This document shows, piece by piece, positions 8,223 through 15,535 of a stretch of DNA of 41,021 nt. The notes beneath the pieces are model-generated. The model was not told the DNA's origin. It did not search any database and saw nothing but the letters and a program-made list of their open reading frames with translations. A program made the translations under genes and the position numbers. Every line of letters begins with the position of its first letter. Position 1 is the first letter of the stretch. The DNA is taken from positions 1-41,021 of the forward strand of contig UQQN01000006.1 of the NCBI GenBank assembly GCA_900543155.1, given 5' to 3'. Origin of the DNA: an uncultured Prevotella sp. Its GTDB lineage: Bacteria; Bacteroidota; Bacteroidia; Bacteroidales; Bacteroidaceae.

Positions 8223-8266
8223 ACCCGCTAAAGTCTGTGTAGGTTGGAGCACAGACCTTAGCGGGT
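8223..8266 (-). terminator. Terminator of the TonB receptor gene
   Basis: ACCCGCTAA-A-GTCTGTG pairs with CACAGAC-CT-TAGCGGGT to give a long stem with one small internal bulge, about 50 nt past the receptor stop codon on the minus strand. It is followed by CACTATTTTAAA rather than a pure T-run, so termination may be only partial. Confidence 0.7.
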
Positions 8267-8316
8267 GAAATAATGAAGTCGTCTAACCTTTTCTGACAAA
8301 GATTAGATTATAGCCA

Positions 8317-10386
8317 TTAACGCGGCAAACGGAAAGTAGCTCCTGCCATGACAAGGAACCCAGGCTGACGCACATTGCCCAAATCGTAATAGGGATGGTT
8401 GGTCAAGTTGGTACCTTCCACAAAAAGCGTGTAGACAGGTTGCGTCCATTGCAACTTGCAATCGAGCAAAGCGTGCGTGCCATAAGGCTCTAAACGAGCG
8501 GTAGGACGCAAATTCTCGTAAACAAGGTAGGCACCCTCACGTTGCTGCACACGCAAGCTCCATTCGGCTGACAGGTGCGACACAATGCGATGACGCAAAC
8601 GGGCGGTAAACTTGTGACGCAAATACTCCATGGCATAGTTCGACTTAAAGTAGTCCTCGCCAGCACGACGGTGCTGATTGAGCCATGCATACGACACTAC
8701 AAACTGCTCGAATGGCTGACGCTTGCCCCACCATTGCTGCAAATTGAGACGGGCGTCGAGACCTGCGCCAAAGTTGTCGAGCGAAAAGGAGGTGGCATGG
8801 TAGATGTCGTCGGCTGAGCGCATTATCCAGTCTATCATGTGCGTGCCACGCTGATAGTGTGCCTTGAGACGGAGTGTGATGATGGGATGTAAGAAGTCGG
8901 CTCCCACACGGAAGGCAGAACACTCTTCGGGACGAAGGCCTACGTTGCCCTCTTGTGTGGGACTCTTATACCACAAATCTGTGAACGAGGGTAAACGCAA
9001 CGACTTGTTCCACGAAGCATAAAGACGCCATTGGTGCGTGGGACGATAACTGAAATCAACACCCGGATAGAAACGGAATTTACGATCGATGGCATTGTTG
9101 CGCTCTGCCATTACACCTGCCGAAAGGGTAAACTTGTTCCACACAATGTTGTGCTCAACAAAGTATGAGATGTTGGTACGGTCGTCTTTTTTGGTGTAGT
9201 ACAAATCGTCTTGGTGCGGAATGCCCACATATTGGTCGGACTGTAGGGGACGACCTAAGTTGGTGCTATAAATATCCTCCTGACGTAATTCTGCGCCTAC
9301 AGCAGTGCGACCGAGTTTCCACTCTGTCCAAGCGTTCACAGCAGCGGTATAGACGTCGCCACGGTGAAAATTCTCGCCTGTGGCACTATTGCGAATGAGC
9401 TGAAAGTGGTCGAGGCTGCGCAACCACGACACTTGGGGCACAATGTGTACACGACCTTTGGTTTCGGCTCGCATAGAAAGCAAATAGCGACGTGTGGCTT
9501 CCCATTGATTGGGATAGGCAGCCGAATAGAAGGTGTTGGCACCATAATCGTTGGCAGTAGCACCGAGTTGCATGTCGAAACGGAAGTCCTGGCTGTCGTA
9601 GCCAAGTTGGGCAAAACCTTTTCCGCCCTTAAAGGCACCATTTTTCACGGCTCCGTCGCTGCGCTGATAACTGCCACTGGCTGAGGCACTCCAACTGTTG
9701 CCCCACTGCCATGCAGTGCGTGCTTCACCGCGCACGGTACCATAAGATCCGCCCTCGAGCATAAGTTCTACAGGCGAGGCGTTAGCTCCACCACGGGTAA
9801 CAACATTGATGGCGCCACTAAAGGCTTGGCTACCCATTACGCGTGATGCAGCACCCTCGAGAATCTCGATGCGCTCAATATCTGAAATGTTTAAAGGAAA
9901 ATCGGCTGCGTTATGGCCTGTCTGTGGATTGACAATAGGAACGCCATTCACAAGAATGGTTATTTGGTCGTGCGTTCCACCATTGATGCTGATGTCCGTT
10001 TGAATACCAAACCCTCCGCGCTGTCGGACATCTACACCAGCTGAGAGTTTGAGAACGTCGTTTACTGTACGCACACCTGCCGCAGCAAGGTCGTCGTGCG
10101 TGAGCGTTTGCACTTGTCGAGCGGCTACATCGGCTGCCAACGGTGCACGAGTAGCTGAGACTTCAGCACCACTCAACGAAAGAGTATCGGCCTTTACGGC
10201 ACTGCCATCGGTCACGGGCATAATGCCACTACCTGCTGCCATAAGGCGAGGTGTGGCACACATTAAAGTGGCTACGCCGAGCACGCCTATGCGCACTTCG
10301 CGATGCAAACAGCCAAATAGGCTCCAACCCTTGCGGTTGAAATGGTGGAAGGTTGCCACCTGCTTTTGTTTGTTTGTGTTGAACAT
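8317..10386 (-). CDS. TonB-dependent outer-membrane receptor, BtuB-like
   Basis: Outer-membrane beta-barrel that imports a ligand using TonB energy. The plug domain spans about residues 90-198, with LKLSAGVDVRQRGGFG, ILVNGVPIVNPQTGHNAADF, IERIEILEGAASRVMGSQAF and INVVTRGG; the remaining 490 residues look like alternating barrel strands. This plug resembles the BtuB/FepA-type (COG4206) group rather than SusC: there is no carboxypeptidase-like N-terminal extension and no SusD partner follows. A long-n-region signal peptide ends near LMAAGSG (48-54). The frame opens at 10437, but the ATG at 10386 after an A-rich stretch is the natural start; the upstream part overlaps a terminator hairpin. No cobalamin riboswitch was recognised, so the ligand is undetermined. 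The start lies directly behind the metG terminator. Confidence 0.88.
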   Translation of the reverse strand: MFNTNKQKQVATFHHFNRKGWSLFGCLHREVRIGVLGVATLMCATPRLMAAGSGIMPVTDGSAVKADTLSLSGAEVSATRAPLAADVAARQVQTLTHDDLAAAGVRTVNDVLKLSAGVDVRQRGGFGIQTDISINGGTHDQITILVNGVPIVNPQTGHNAADFPLNISDIERIEILEGAASRVMGSQAFSGAINVVTRGGANASPVELMLEGGSYGTVRGEARTAWQWGNSWSASASGSYQRSDGAVKNGAFKGGKGFAQLGYDSQDFRFDMQLGATANDYGANTFYSAAYPNQWEATRRYLLSMRAETKGRVHIVPQVSWLRSLDHFQLIRNSATGENFHRGDVYTAAVNAWTEWKLGRTAVGAELRQEDIYSTNLGRPLQSDQYVGIPHQDDLYYTKKDDRTNISYFVEHNIVWNKFTLSAGVMAERNNAIDRKFRFYPGVDFSYRPTHQWRLYASWNKSLRLPSFTDLWYKSPTQEGNVGLRPEECSAFRVGADFLHPIITLRLKAHYQRGTHMIDWIMRSADDIYHATSFSLDNFGAGLDARLNLQQWWGKRQPFEQFVVSYAWLNQHRRAGEDYFKSNYAMEYLRHKFTARLRHRIVSHLSAEWSLRVQQREGAYLVYENLRPTARLEPYGTHALLDCKLQWTQPVYTLFVEGTNLTNHPYYDLGNVRQPGFLVMAGATFRLPR

Positions 10387-10398
10387 TTTGTTTTGAAT

Positions 10399-10458
10399 AA
10401 AATAAAAAAATAAGGGATGTGTCAAGAAACAGAGCACTCTCTATTTCCTGACACACCC
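10399..10458 (-). terminator. Terminator or attenuator between metG and the TonB receptor gene
   Basis: On the minus strand GGGTGTGTCAGGAAA pairs with TTTCTTGACACATCCC (arms 10444-10458 and 10414-10429), followed at once by TTATTTTTTTATTTT. This is a textbook intrinsic terminator about 18 nt past the metG stop. The receptor ATG lies only 27 nt beyond the stem, with no room for a separate promoter. Confidence 0.85.
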
Positions 10459-10475
10459 CTGAGAGATTCGTGAGA

Positions 10476-12518
10476 TTATCCCACTTGACTACCGGGCTTG
10501 ACATCGCCAAGCACAGAAGTTACATTGAGCGAACCGTCGAAGTTGACAGCTGAGAGAATCATGCCTTGACTCTCAATGCCCATCATCTTGCGCGGGGCGA
10601 AGTTGGCTACAAAGAGTACGTCTTTGCCTATGAGTTGTTCGGGCTCATAATAGGCTGCAATGCCACTGAGAATGGTACGGTCGGTGCCTGTGCCATCGTC
10701 GATAGTGAACTGCAAGAGTTTCTTTGATTTCTTTACCTTTTGGCAATCTTTGATGTGGCCTACACGGATATCGAGCTTTTCGAAATCCTCGAACGATACG
10801 TTCTCCTTGATGTCGGCAGGCTTGAAGGCTGCTGCTTCGTTGGCTTTTTTGGTATCGAGCAATTTCTGAACCTGTGCATCGACTACACTGTCCTCAATCT
10901 TCTCGAAAAGAAGGACGGGTTCGCCAAGCACGTGACCTGCGGGCAAGAGGTCGGTTGCACCCAAACGGTCCCACTGTGCCTCCTCGATGTGGAGCATACC
11001 ACGGAGCTTTTCGCTTGAGAAGGGGAGGAAAGGTTCGAAGGCAATGGCTAAGTTGGCTACGAGTTGGAGCGAGAGGTTGAGAATAGTCTTAACACGCTCG
11101 GGGTCGGTTTTTACCACCTTCCAAGGCTCTGAGTCTGCCAAATACTTGTTACCAATGCGGGCAAGGTTCATGGCTTCTTTCTGTGCATCGCGGAAGCGGA
11201 AATTCTCAATGAGACGCTCTACCTCAGCCTTTACACCTTGGAATTCTTCGATGGTTTGACGATCGTAGTCGGTAAGTTCGCCTGCTGCAGGCACTACACC
11301 CTCATAATACTTTTTAGTGAGCTGAAGGGCACGATTCACGAAGTTGCCATATACGGCTACGAGTTCGTTGTTATTGCGTGCTTGGAAGTCCTTCCAAGTG
11401 AAGTTATTGTCCTTCGTTTCGGGAGCATTGGCTGTGAGCACATAGCGAAGCACGTCTTGCTTGCCAGGGAAATCAACGAGGTATTCGTCGAGCCATACTG
11501 CCCAATTACGCGAAGTAGAGATTTTGTCGTCTTCGAGATTAAGGAACTCGTTTGCAGGCACGTTATCGGGAAGGATGTATGAACCTTCGGCCTTAAGCAT
11601 GGCGGGGAACACAATGCAGTGGAACACGATGTTGTCCTTACCAATGAAGTGAATGAGGCGTGTATCGTCGCTCTTCCACCATTTTTCCCAATCATTGGGC
11701 AACAATTCCTTGGTGTTACTGATGTAGCCAATAGGGGCGTCAAACCATACGTAGAGCACCTTACCTTCGGCTCCTTCAACGGGCACGGGGATACCCCAAT
11801 CTAGGTCACGACTTACGGCACGAGGCTTAAGACCCATGTCGAACCAGCTCTTACACTGACCCATTACGTTAGAACGCCACTCTTTGTGGTCCTCAGTAAT
11901 CCAAGGTTCAAGCCACTGCTGGTGCTTGTCGAGAGGCAAATACCAGTGCTTGGTTTTACGCAATACGGGCTTTGAGCCGCTCACTGTAGAACGAGGATTG
12001 ATGAGTTCGGTGGGCGAAAGAGCAGTACCACATTTTTCGCATTGGTCGCCATAAGCACCCTCTGCATGGCAGTGGGGGCATTCGCCTGTGATGTAACGGT
12101 CGGCAAGGAAGGTGTGTGCTTCTTCGTCGTAATATTGTTCGCTTTCTTGTTCCACAAATTCGCCCTTATCATAGAGCTTGCGGAAGAAGTCGGAAGCTGT
12201 TTGTTTGTGAACCTCTGAAGTGGTACGACCAAAAATGTCGAACGAGATGCCAAAGCCCTCGAAAGAGTCTTTGATAATCTTGTTATAACGGTCGACAACT
12301 TGCTGGGGTGTGCATCCCTCTTTACGTGCGCGGATGGTTACGGGCACACCATGCTCGTCTGAGCCGCAAACAAAGAGCACATCGCGTTTTTTGAGGCGGA
12401 GATAACGCACATAGATGTCAGCAGGCACATATACGCCAGCCAAGTGGCCAATGTGTACACCACCGTTGGCGTAGGGAAGCGCTGCGGTGACAAGGGTGCG
12501 GTTAAATGTCTTTTCCAT
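10476..12518 (-). CDS. metG: Methionine--tRNA ligase
   Basis: Charges tRNA-Met; cytoplasmic class I synthetase of 680 residues. The HIGH motif is at 22-25 and the KMSKS equivalent is KISTS (332-336). The zinc-binding knuckle CPHC...CEKC (C147, C150, C160, C163) marks the MetRS1 type. The C-terminal part (about 575-680, beginning near FEDFEKLDIRVGHI) is the OB-fold tRNA-binding domain that dimerises the enzyme. It lies 97 bp after typA, beyond a hairpin terminator, and no promoter was recognised in the gap, so it may depend partly on readthrough. Confidence 0.97.
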   Translation of the reverse strand: MEKTFNRTLVTAALPYANGGVHIGHLAGVYVPADIYVRYLRLKKRDVLFVCGSDEHGVPVTIRARKEGCTPQQVVDRYNKIIKDSFEGFGISFDIFGRTTSEVHKQTASDFFRKLYDKGEFVEQESEQYYDEEAHTFLADRYITGECPHCHAEGAYGDQCEKCGTALSPTELINPRSTVSGSKPVLRKTKHWYLPLDKHQQWLEPWITEDHKEWRSNVMGQCKSWFDMGLKPRAVSRDLDWGIPVPVEGAEGKVLYVWFDAPIGYISNTKELLPNDWEKWWKSDDTRLIHFIGKDNIVFHCIVFPAMLKAEGSYILPDNVPANEFLNLEDDKISTSRNWAVWLDEYLVDFPGKQDVLRYVLTANAPETKDNNFTWKDFQARNNNELVAVYGNFVNRALQLTKKYYEGVVPAAGELTDYDRQTIEEFQGVKAEVERLIENFRFRDAQKEAMNLARIGNKYLADSEPWKVVKTDPERVKTILNLSLQLVANLAIAFEPFLPFSSEKLRGMLHIEEAQWDRLGATDLLPAGHVLGEPVLLFEKIEDSVVDAQVQKLLDTKKANEAAAFKPADIKENVSFEDFEKLDIRVGHIKDCQKVKKSKKLLQFTIDDGTGTDRTILSGIAAYYEPEQLIGKDVLFVANFAPRKMMGIESQGMILSAVNFDGSLNVTSVLGDVKPGSQVG

Positions 12519-12555
12519 GTATGTGTTATGTCTTCTTTTTTAGGGATTTAAAAGT

Positions 12556-12604
12556 GTTCTAAAAGTTGTTTGGAGTATACCCCTCAAAAAACAACTTTTA
12601 GAAC
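12556..12604 (-). terminator. Terminator downstream of typA
   Basis: GTTCTAAAAGTTGTTT (12556-12571) pairs with AACAACTTTTAGAAC (12590-12604), giving a 15-bp stem about 12 nt past the typA stop codon, followed on the minus strand by ACTTTTAAAT. The metG start codon is about 37 nt further on. Confidence 0.75.
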
Positions 12605-12615
12605 ATCTCTTCTTA

Positions 12616-14415
12616 TCAATCGCGACCTGCACGCTTACGTGCCAAGTGGTCGAGGATGATTTTACGCATACGCATTGACTTAGGCGTAACTTCTACGTAC
12701 TCATCTTCCTTGATATATTCCAATGCTTCTTCGAGCGAGAATACGATGGGAGGAATGATACGCGCCTTGTCATCGGCACCCGAAGCACGCATATTGGTGA
12801 GCTGCTTAGCCTTGGTTACATTCACTACAAGGTCGTTATCATGTACGTGTTCACCCACTACTTGTCCGGCGTAAACCTCATCTTGCGGATTGATGAAGAA
12901 ACGTCCACGATCTTGCAAGTGGTCGATTGCATAAGCAAAAGCAGTACCACTTTCGAGCGAGATCATTGAACCATTTAAACGACGCTGAATTTCGCCCTTA
13001 AACGGCTGATATTCCTTGAAGCGGTGTGCCATGATGGCTTCACCCTGTGAGGCAGTAAGCACGTTGGTACGAAGACCAATGATGCCACGCGAAGGAATAT
13101 TGAATTCAATGTCTACACGCTCACCCATATTGAGCATAGAGGTCATTTCACCCTTACGACGCGTTACCATATCAATCATTTTTGAGGCAAACTCCTCGGG
13201 CACATTGATGGTGAGTTCTTCGATAGGCTCGCACTTTACGCCATCAATCTCTTTATAGATTACCTGAGGCTGACCTACTTGCAACTCGTAACCCTCACGA
13301 CGCATGGTTTCGATAAGCACAGAGAGGTGAAGCACACCACGTCCACTTACAATCCAAGAATCGCCAGTGTCATTACGTTTTACACGCAAAGCAAGGTCCT
13401 TTTCGAGTTCCTTTTCAAGGCGGTCGTTGATGTGACGCGAGGTGCAGAACTTACCTTCCTTACCAAAGAAAGGTGAGTCGTTGATGGCAAAGAGCATCGA
13501 CATGGTGGGTTCGTCGATGGCAATGGGGGGCAGGGGTTCGGGATTTTCGAAATCACAGATAGTATCACCAATTTCGAAATTCTCTAAACCTACTACAGCA
13601 CAGATATCACCTGAGCTTACAGCATCAGTACGTTGGCGACCCATACCCTCGAAGGTGTGAACCTCCTTGATTTGAGTTTTTTCGAGCGTACCATCACGGT
13701 GGGCAATCGTACACTTCATACCTTCGCTAATGGTGCCACGGTGAACACGACCTACTGCGATACGACCTGTGTAATTAGAATAGTCAAGTGAGGTGATAAG
13801 CATCTGAGGGGTACCCTCTAACTGTGTAGGAGCAGGAATAACCTCGAGTATCTTATCGAGCAAGTAGTTGATGTTGTCGGTGGGTGTGTTATAGTCTTCG
13901 CCCATCCAACCGTTCTTTGCAGAACCATAAACTACGGGGAAGTCGAGCTGATCCTCAGTAGCATCGAGGTCGCACATGAGGTCGAACACCATTTCGTATA
14001 CCTCTTCAGGACGACAGTTAGGTTTGTCCACCTTGTTGACAACCACGATGGGCTTCAGACCAATTTGCAAAGCCTTTTGCAAGACAAAACGTGTCTGCGG
14101 CATCGGACCTTCGAAGGCATCGACAAGCAAAATGCAGCCGTCGGCCATATTGAGCACACGTTCCACCTCGCCACCAAAGTCAGAGTGACCCGGAGTGTCG
14201 ATGATGTTGATTTTAGTGTCCTTATATCGGATAGACACGTTCTTTGAGAGGATGGTTATACCGCGCTCACGTTCAAGATCGTTGTTGTCGAGAATAAGTT
14301 CGCCGGCATTTTGGTTTTTGCGGAACAGGTGTCCGGCGAGAAGCATCTTGTCCACGAGGGTAGTTTTACCGTGGTCTACGTGGGCAATGATGGCAATGTT
14401 ACGAATGTCTTGCAT
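12616..14415 (-). CDS. typA: Ribosome-associated GTPase TypA/BipA
   Basis: Translational GTPase that binds the 70S ribosome and is linked in other bacteria to 50S assembly, stress and cold growth. The 599-residue protein has the EF-G-like G domain: AHVDHGKTT (11-19), RGITI (51-55), DTPGH (73-77) and NKVD (127-130). Domain II and the BipA-specific C-terminal domain follow; the length matches the family. It is transcribed from a promoter that lies inside a hairpin-forming repeat (14449-14479), leaving a leader of about 25-30 nt. A strong hairpin separates it from metG. Confidence 0.97.
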   Translation of the reverse strand: MQDIRNIAIIAHVDHGKTTLVDKMLLAGHLFRKNQNAGELILDNNDLERERGITILSKNVSIRYKDTKINIIDTPGHSDFGGEVERVLNMADGCILLVDAFEGPMPQTRFVLQKALQIGLKPIVVVNKVDKPNCRPEEVYEMVFDLMCDLDATEDQLDFPVVYGSAKNGWMGEDYNTPTDNINYLLDKILEVIPAPTQLEGTPQMLITSLDYSNYTGRIAVGRVHRGTISEGMKCTIAHRDGTLEKTQIKEVHTFEGMGRQRTDAVSSGDICAVVGLENFEIGDTICDFENPEPLPPIAIDEPTMSMLFAINDSPFFGKEGKFCTSRHINDRLEKELEKDLALRVKRNDTGDSWIVSGRGVLHLSVLIETMRREGYELQVGQPQVIYKEIDGVKCEPIEELTINVPEEFASKMIDMVTRRKGEMTSMLNMGERVDIEFNIPSRGIIGLRTNVLTASQGEAIMAHRFKEYQPFKGEIQRRLNGSMISLESGTAFAYAIDHLQDRGRFFINPQDEVYAGQVVGEHVHDNDLVVNVTKAKQLTNMRASGADDKARIIPPIVFSLEEALEYIKEDEYVEVTPKSMRMRKIILDHLARKRAGRD

Positions 14416-14448
14416 ACAATTAAATACTAATACCTATATATTTGGGTG

Positions 14449-14479
14449 CAAAGTTACTGCAAGGTGAGAGAAGTGCAAA
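14449..14479 (-). promoter_or_regulatory. Promoter of typA
   Basis: On the minus strand TTTG (14476-14479), a 19-nt spacer and TAACTTTG (14449-14456) match the Bacteroidetes consensus exactly. Both boxes fall within the first of two tandem hairpin repeats; the second copy lacks the TAnnTTTG box. Confidence 0.8.
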
Positions 14480-14531
14480 ATGAAAGTGGAAAAAACTTTC
14501 ATTTTCACTTCCGAACCGCAGCGTAACTTGC
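14450..14531 (+). repeat. Hairpin repeat, copy 1 (contains the typA promoter)
   Basis: An 82-bp unit running from AAAGTTACTGCAAGG to GCAGCGTAACTTGC. It is an imperfect long palindrome: the inner arms AAAATGAAAGT and ACTTTCATTTT pair perfectly over 11 bp and the outer arms AGTTAC..TGC and GCA..GTAACT also pair. It is about 95% identical to the next copy. Confidence 0.85.
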
Positions 14532-14536
14532 GATAG

Positions 14537-14617
14537 AAAGTTACTGCAAAGTGAGAGAAGTGCAAAATAAAAGTGGAAAAACTTTCATTTTCACTTCCGA
14601 ACCGCAGCGTAACTTGC
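14537..14617 (+). repeat. Hairpin repeat, copy 2
   Basis: Second copy of the unit at 14450-14531, with a few changes (for example AAAATAAAAGT for AAAATGAAAGT, which weakens the inner stem by one pair). A third fragment, GAGTTACTGCAAACCGAAC, follows from about 14622. Confidence 0.85.
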
Positions 14618-14684
14618 AAAAAGAGTTACTGCAAACCGAACGCTATACCAAACAAAAAATTTTTTTTGAGCTATGAATGATTTA

Positions 14685-14758
14685 ACAAACGAGGCTGTGC
14701 ACTCCTGCACAGCCTCATTTTAGGACAAGAACATAACAATCTTAGTATTCTACTTAAC
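14685..14758 (-). ncRNA. Candidate small RNA between the PorT-like gene and typA
   Basis: A promoter of good quality (14765-14795) points into a stretch with no gene and is followed by an intrinsic terminator (14691-14716). A transcript of roughly 75 nt is predicted. It matches no RNA family known to me, and any function is unknown. The alternative is that the hairpin only terminates the PorT-like gene and the promoter match is fortuitous. Confidence 0.35.
14691..14716 (-). terminator. Intrinsic terminator (PorT-like gene and/or small RNA)
   Basis: GAGGCTGTGC and GCACAGCCTC form a perfect 10-bp stem with a 6-nt loop. On the minus strand GTTTGTT follows, giving a moderate U-tract. Confidence 0.7.
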
Positions 14759-14764
14759 TCGATG

Positions 14765-14795
14765 CAAAGGTACGGGCATTTGCGTATCTTGGCAA
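14765..14795 (-). promoter_or_regulatory. Orphan promoter
   Basis: On the minus strand TTG (14793-14795), a 20-nt spacer and TACCTTTG (14765-14772). No coding sequence begins within its reach, since typA has its own promoter 315 bp further on. Confidence 0.55.
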
Positions 14796-14827
14796 TACCT
14801 AAAAATAGGTATAATGCATCGAATGTA

Positions 14828-15481
14828 TTAAAATTTATAGCCCAATGACACCAATGCAGACACATTGCGAGAGCCCGAAGCATTGAATTTTCCTATGCCC
14901 CAATCAGCCTCAACGCCCACGGTTATGCTTGATGGGAATTGATAGCCCACAAATGTCTGCACACCATAATCAAAACGGTGTGTGCCTGGCTCGTCGAAAG
15001 TTTTATTCTCGTAAAAATAACGCTCTACGCCACTTTGCTCGGTGTCGCCCTTAGTTTTTTGCTTACCACCTACACCATACGCCACATAAGGTCCCGCACT
15101 CAGCACAACGTAGCGACTTTCGCCCATACGCCAATAATAGCTAAAGAGCAAAGGCACCTCAATATAGTTTTGAGTAGCGGTGCGATTTTTTATGCCCAAT
15201 AGAGGTTTTCCTGTTTCTTCGTCGAACATTTGGTTTCCTTCACGGTCGAACACAAAAACGGTTTCATTGGGGTCTTTCCAACCCTTGCCATATACTTCGA
15301 GGCTGGGAGTAAAACTCCAATGTTGGTTAAACTCTATTTCATAGCCTAATCCAAGTTTAAATGCACCCACTACTTGTGCACGACCATAATGCGACGAAAA
15401 ACCACCCCCAAACTTTAGGTGGAGGTTTTGTGCATAGGTTGCAACAGGGATAAAAAGTAACAAAAACAATATTTTTCTCAT
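14828..15481 (-). CDS. PorT-like outer-membrane beta-barrel protein
   Basis: A 217-residue exported protein of the small outer-membrane barrel type (PorT/OMP_b-brl family). The signal peptide spans residues 1-17 with cleavage at TYA-Q. Alternating hydrophobic strands with glycine and aromatic girdle residues fill the rest, and the chain ends in LGYKF, whose terminal F is the usual barrel-assembly signal. PorT itself is linked to the type IX secretion system in relatives, but this family is broad and a specific role cannot be claimed. It starts 54 bp after the RNA helicase stop with no terminator between, so the two are probably cotranscribed. Confidence 0.75.
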   Translation of the reverse strand: MRKILFLLLFIPVATYAQNLHLKFGGGFSSHYGRAQVVGAFKLGLGYEIEFNQHWSFTPSLEVYGKGWKDPNETVFVFDREGNQMFDEETGKPLLGIKNRTATQNYIEVPLLFSYYWRMGESRYVVLSAGPYVAYGVGGKQKTKGDTEQSGVERYFYENKTFDEPGTHRFDYGVQTFVGYQFPSSITVGVEADWGIGKFNASGSRNVSALVSLGYKF

Positions 15482-15535
15482 TGTTTATTGCTTTTATTAG
15501 GGATTACGAATGTGTTGCGAACTTCGCTGAACTAC

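Noticed and set aside
10387..10476. Cobalamin riboswitch ahead of the BtuB-like receptor
   Set aside because: The gap is only about 90 nt and is filled by a plain terminator hairpin. No B12-box-like sequence was recognised.
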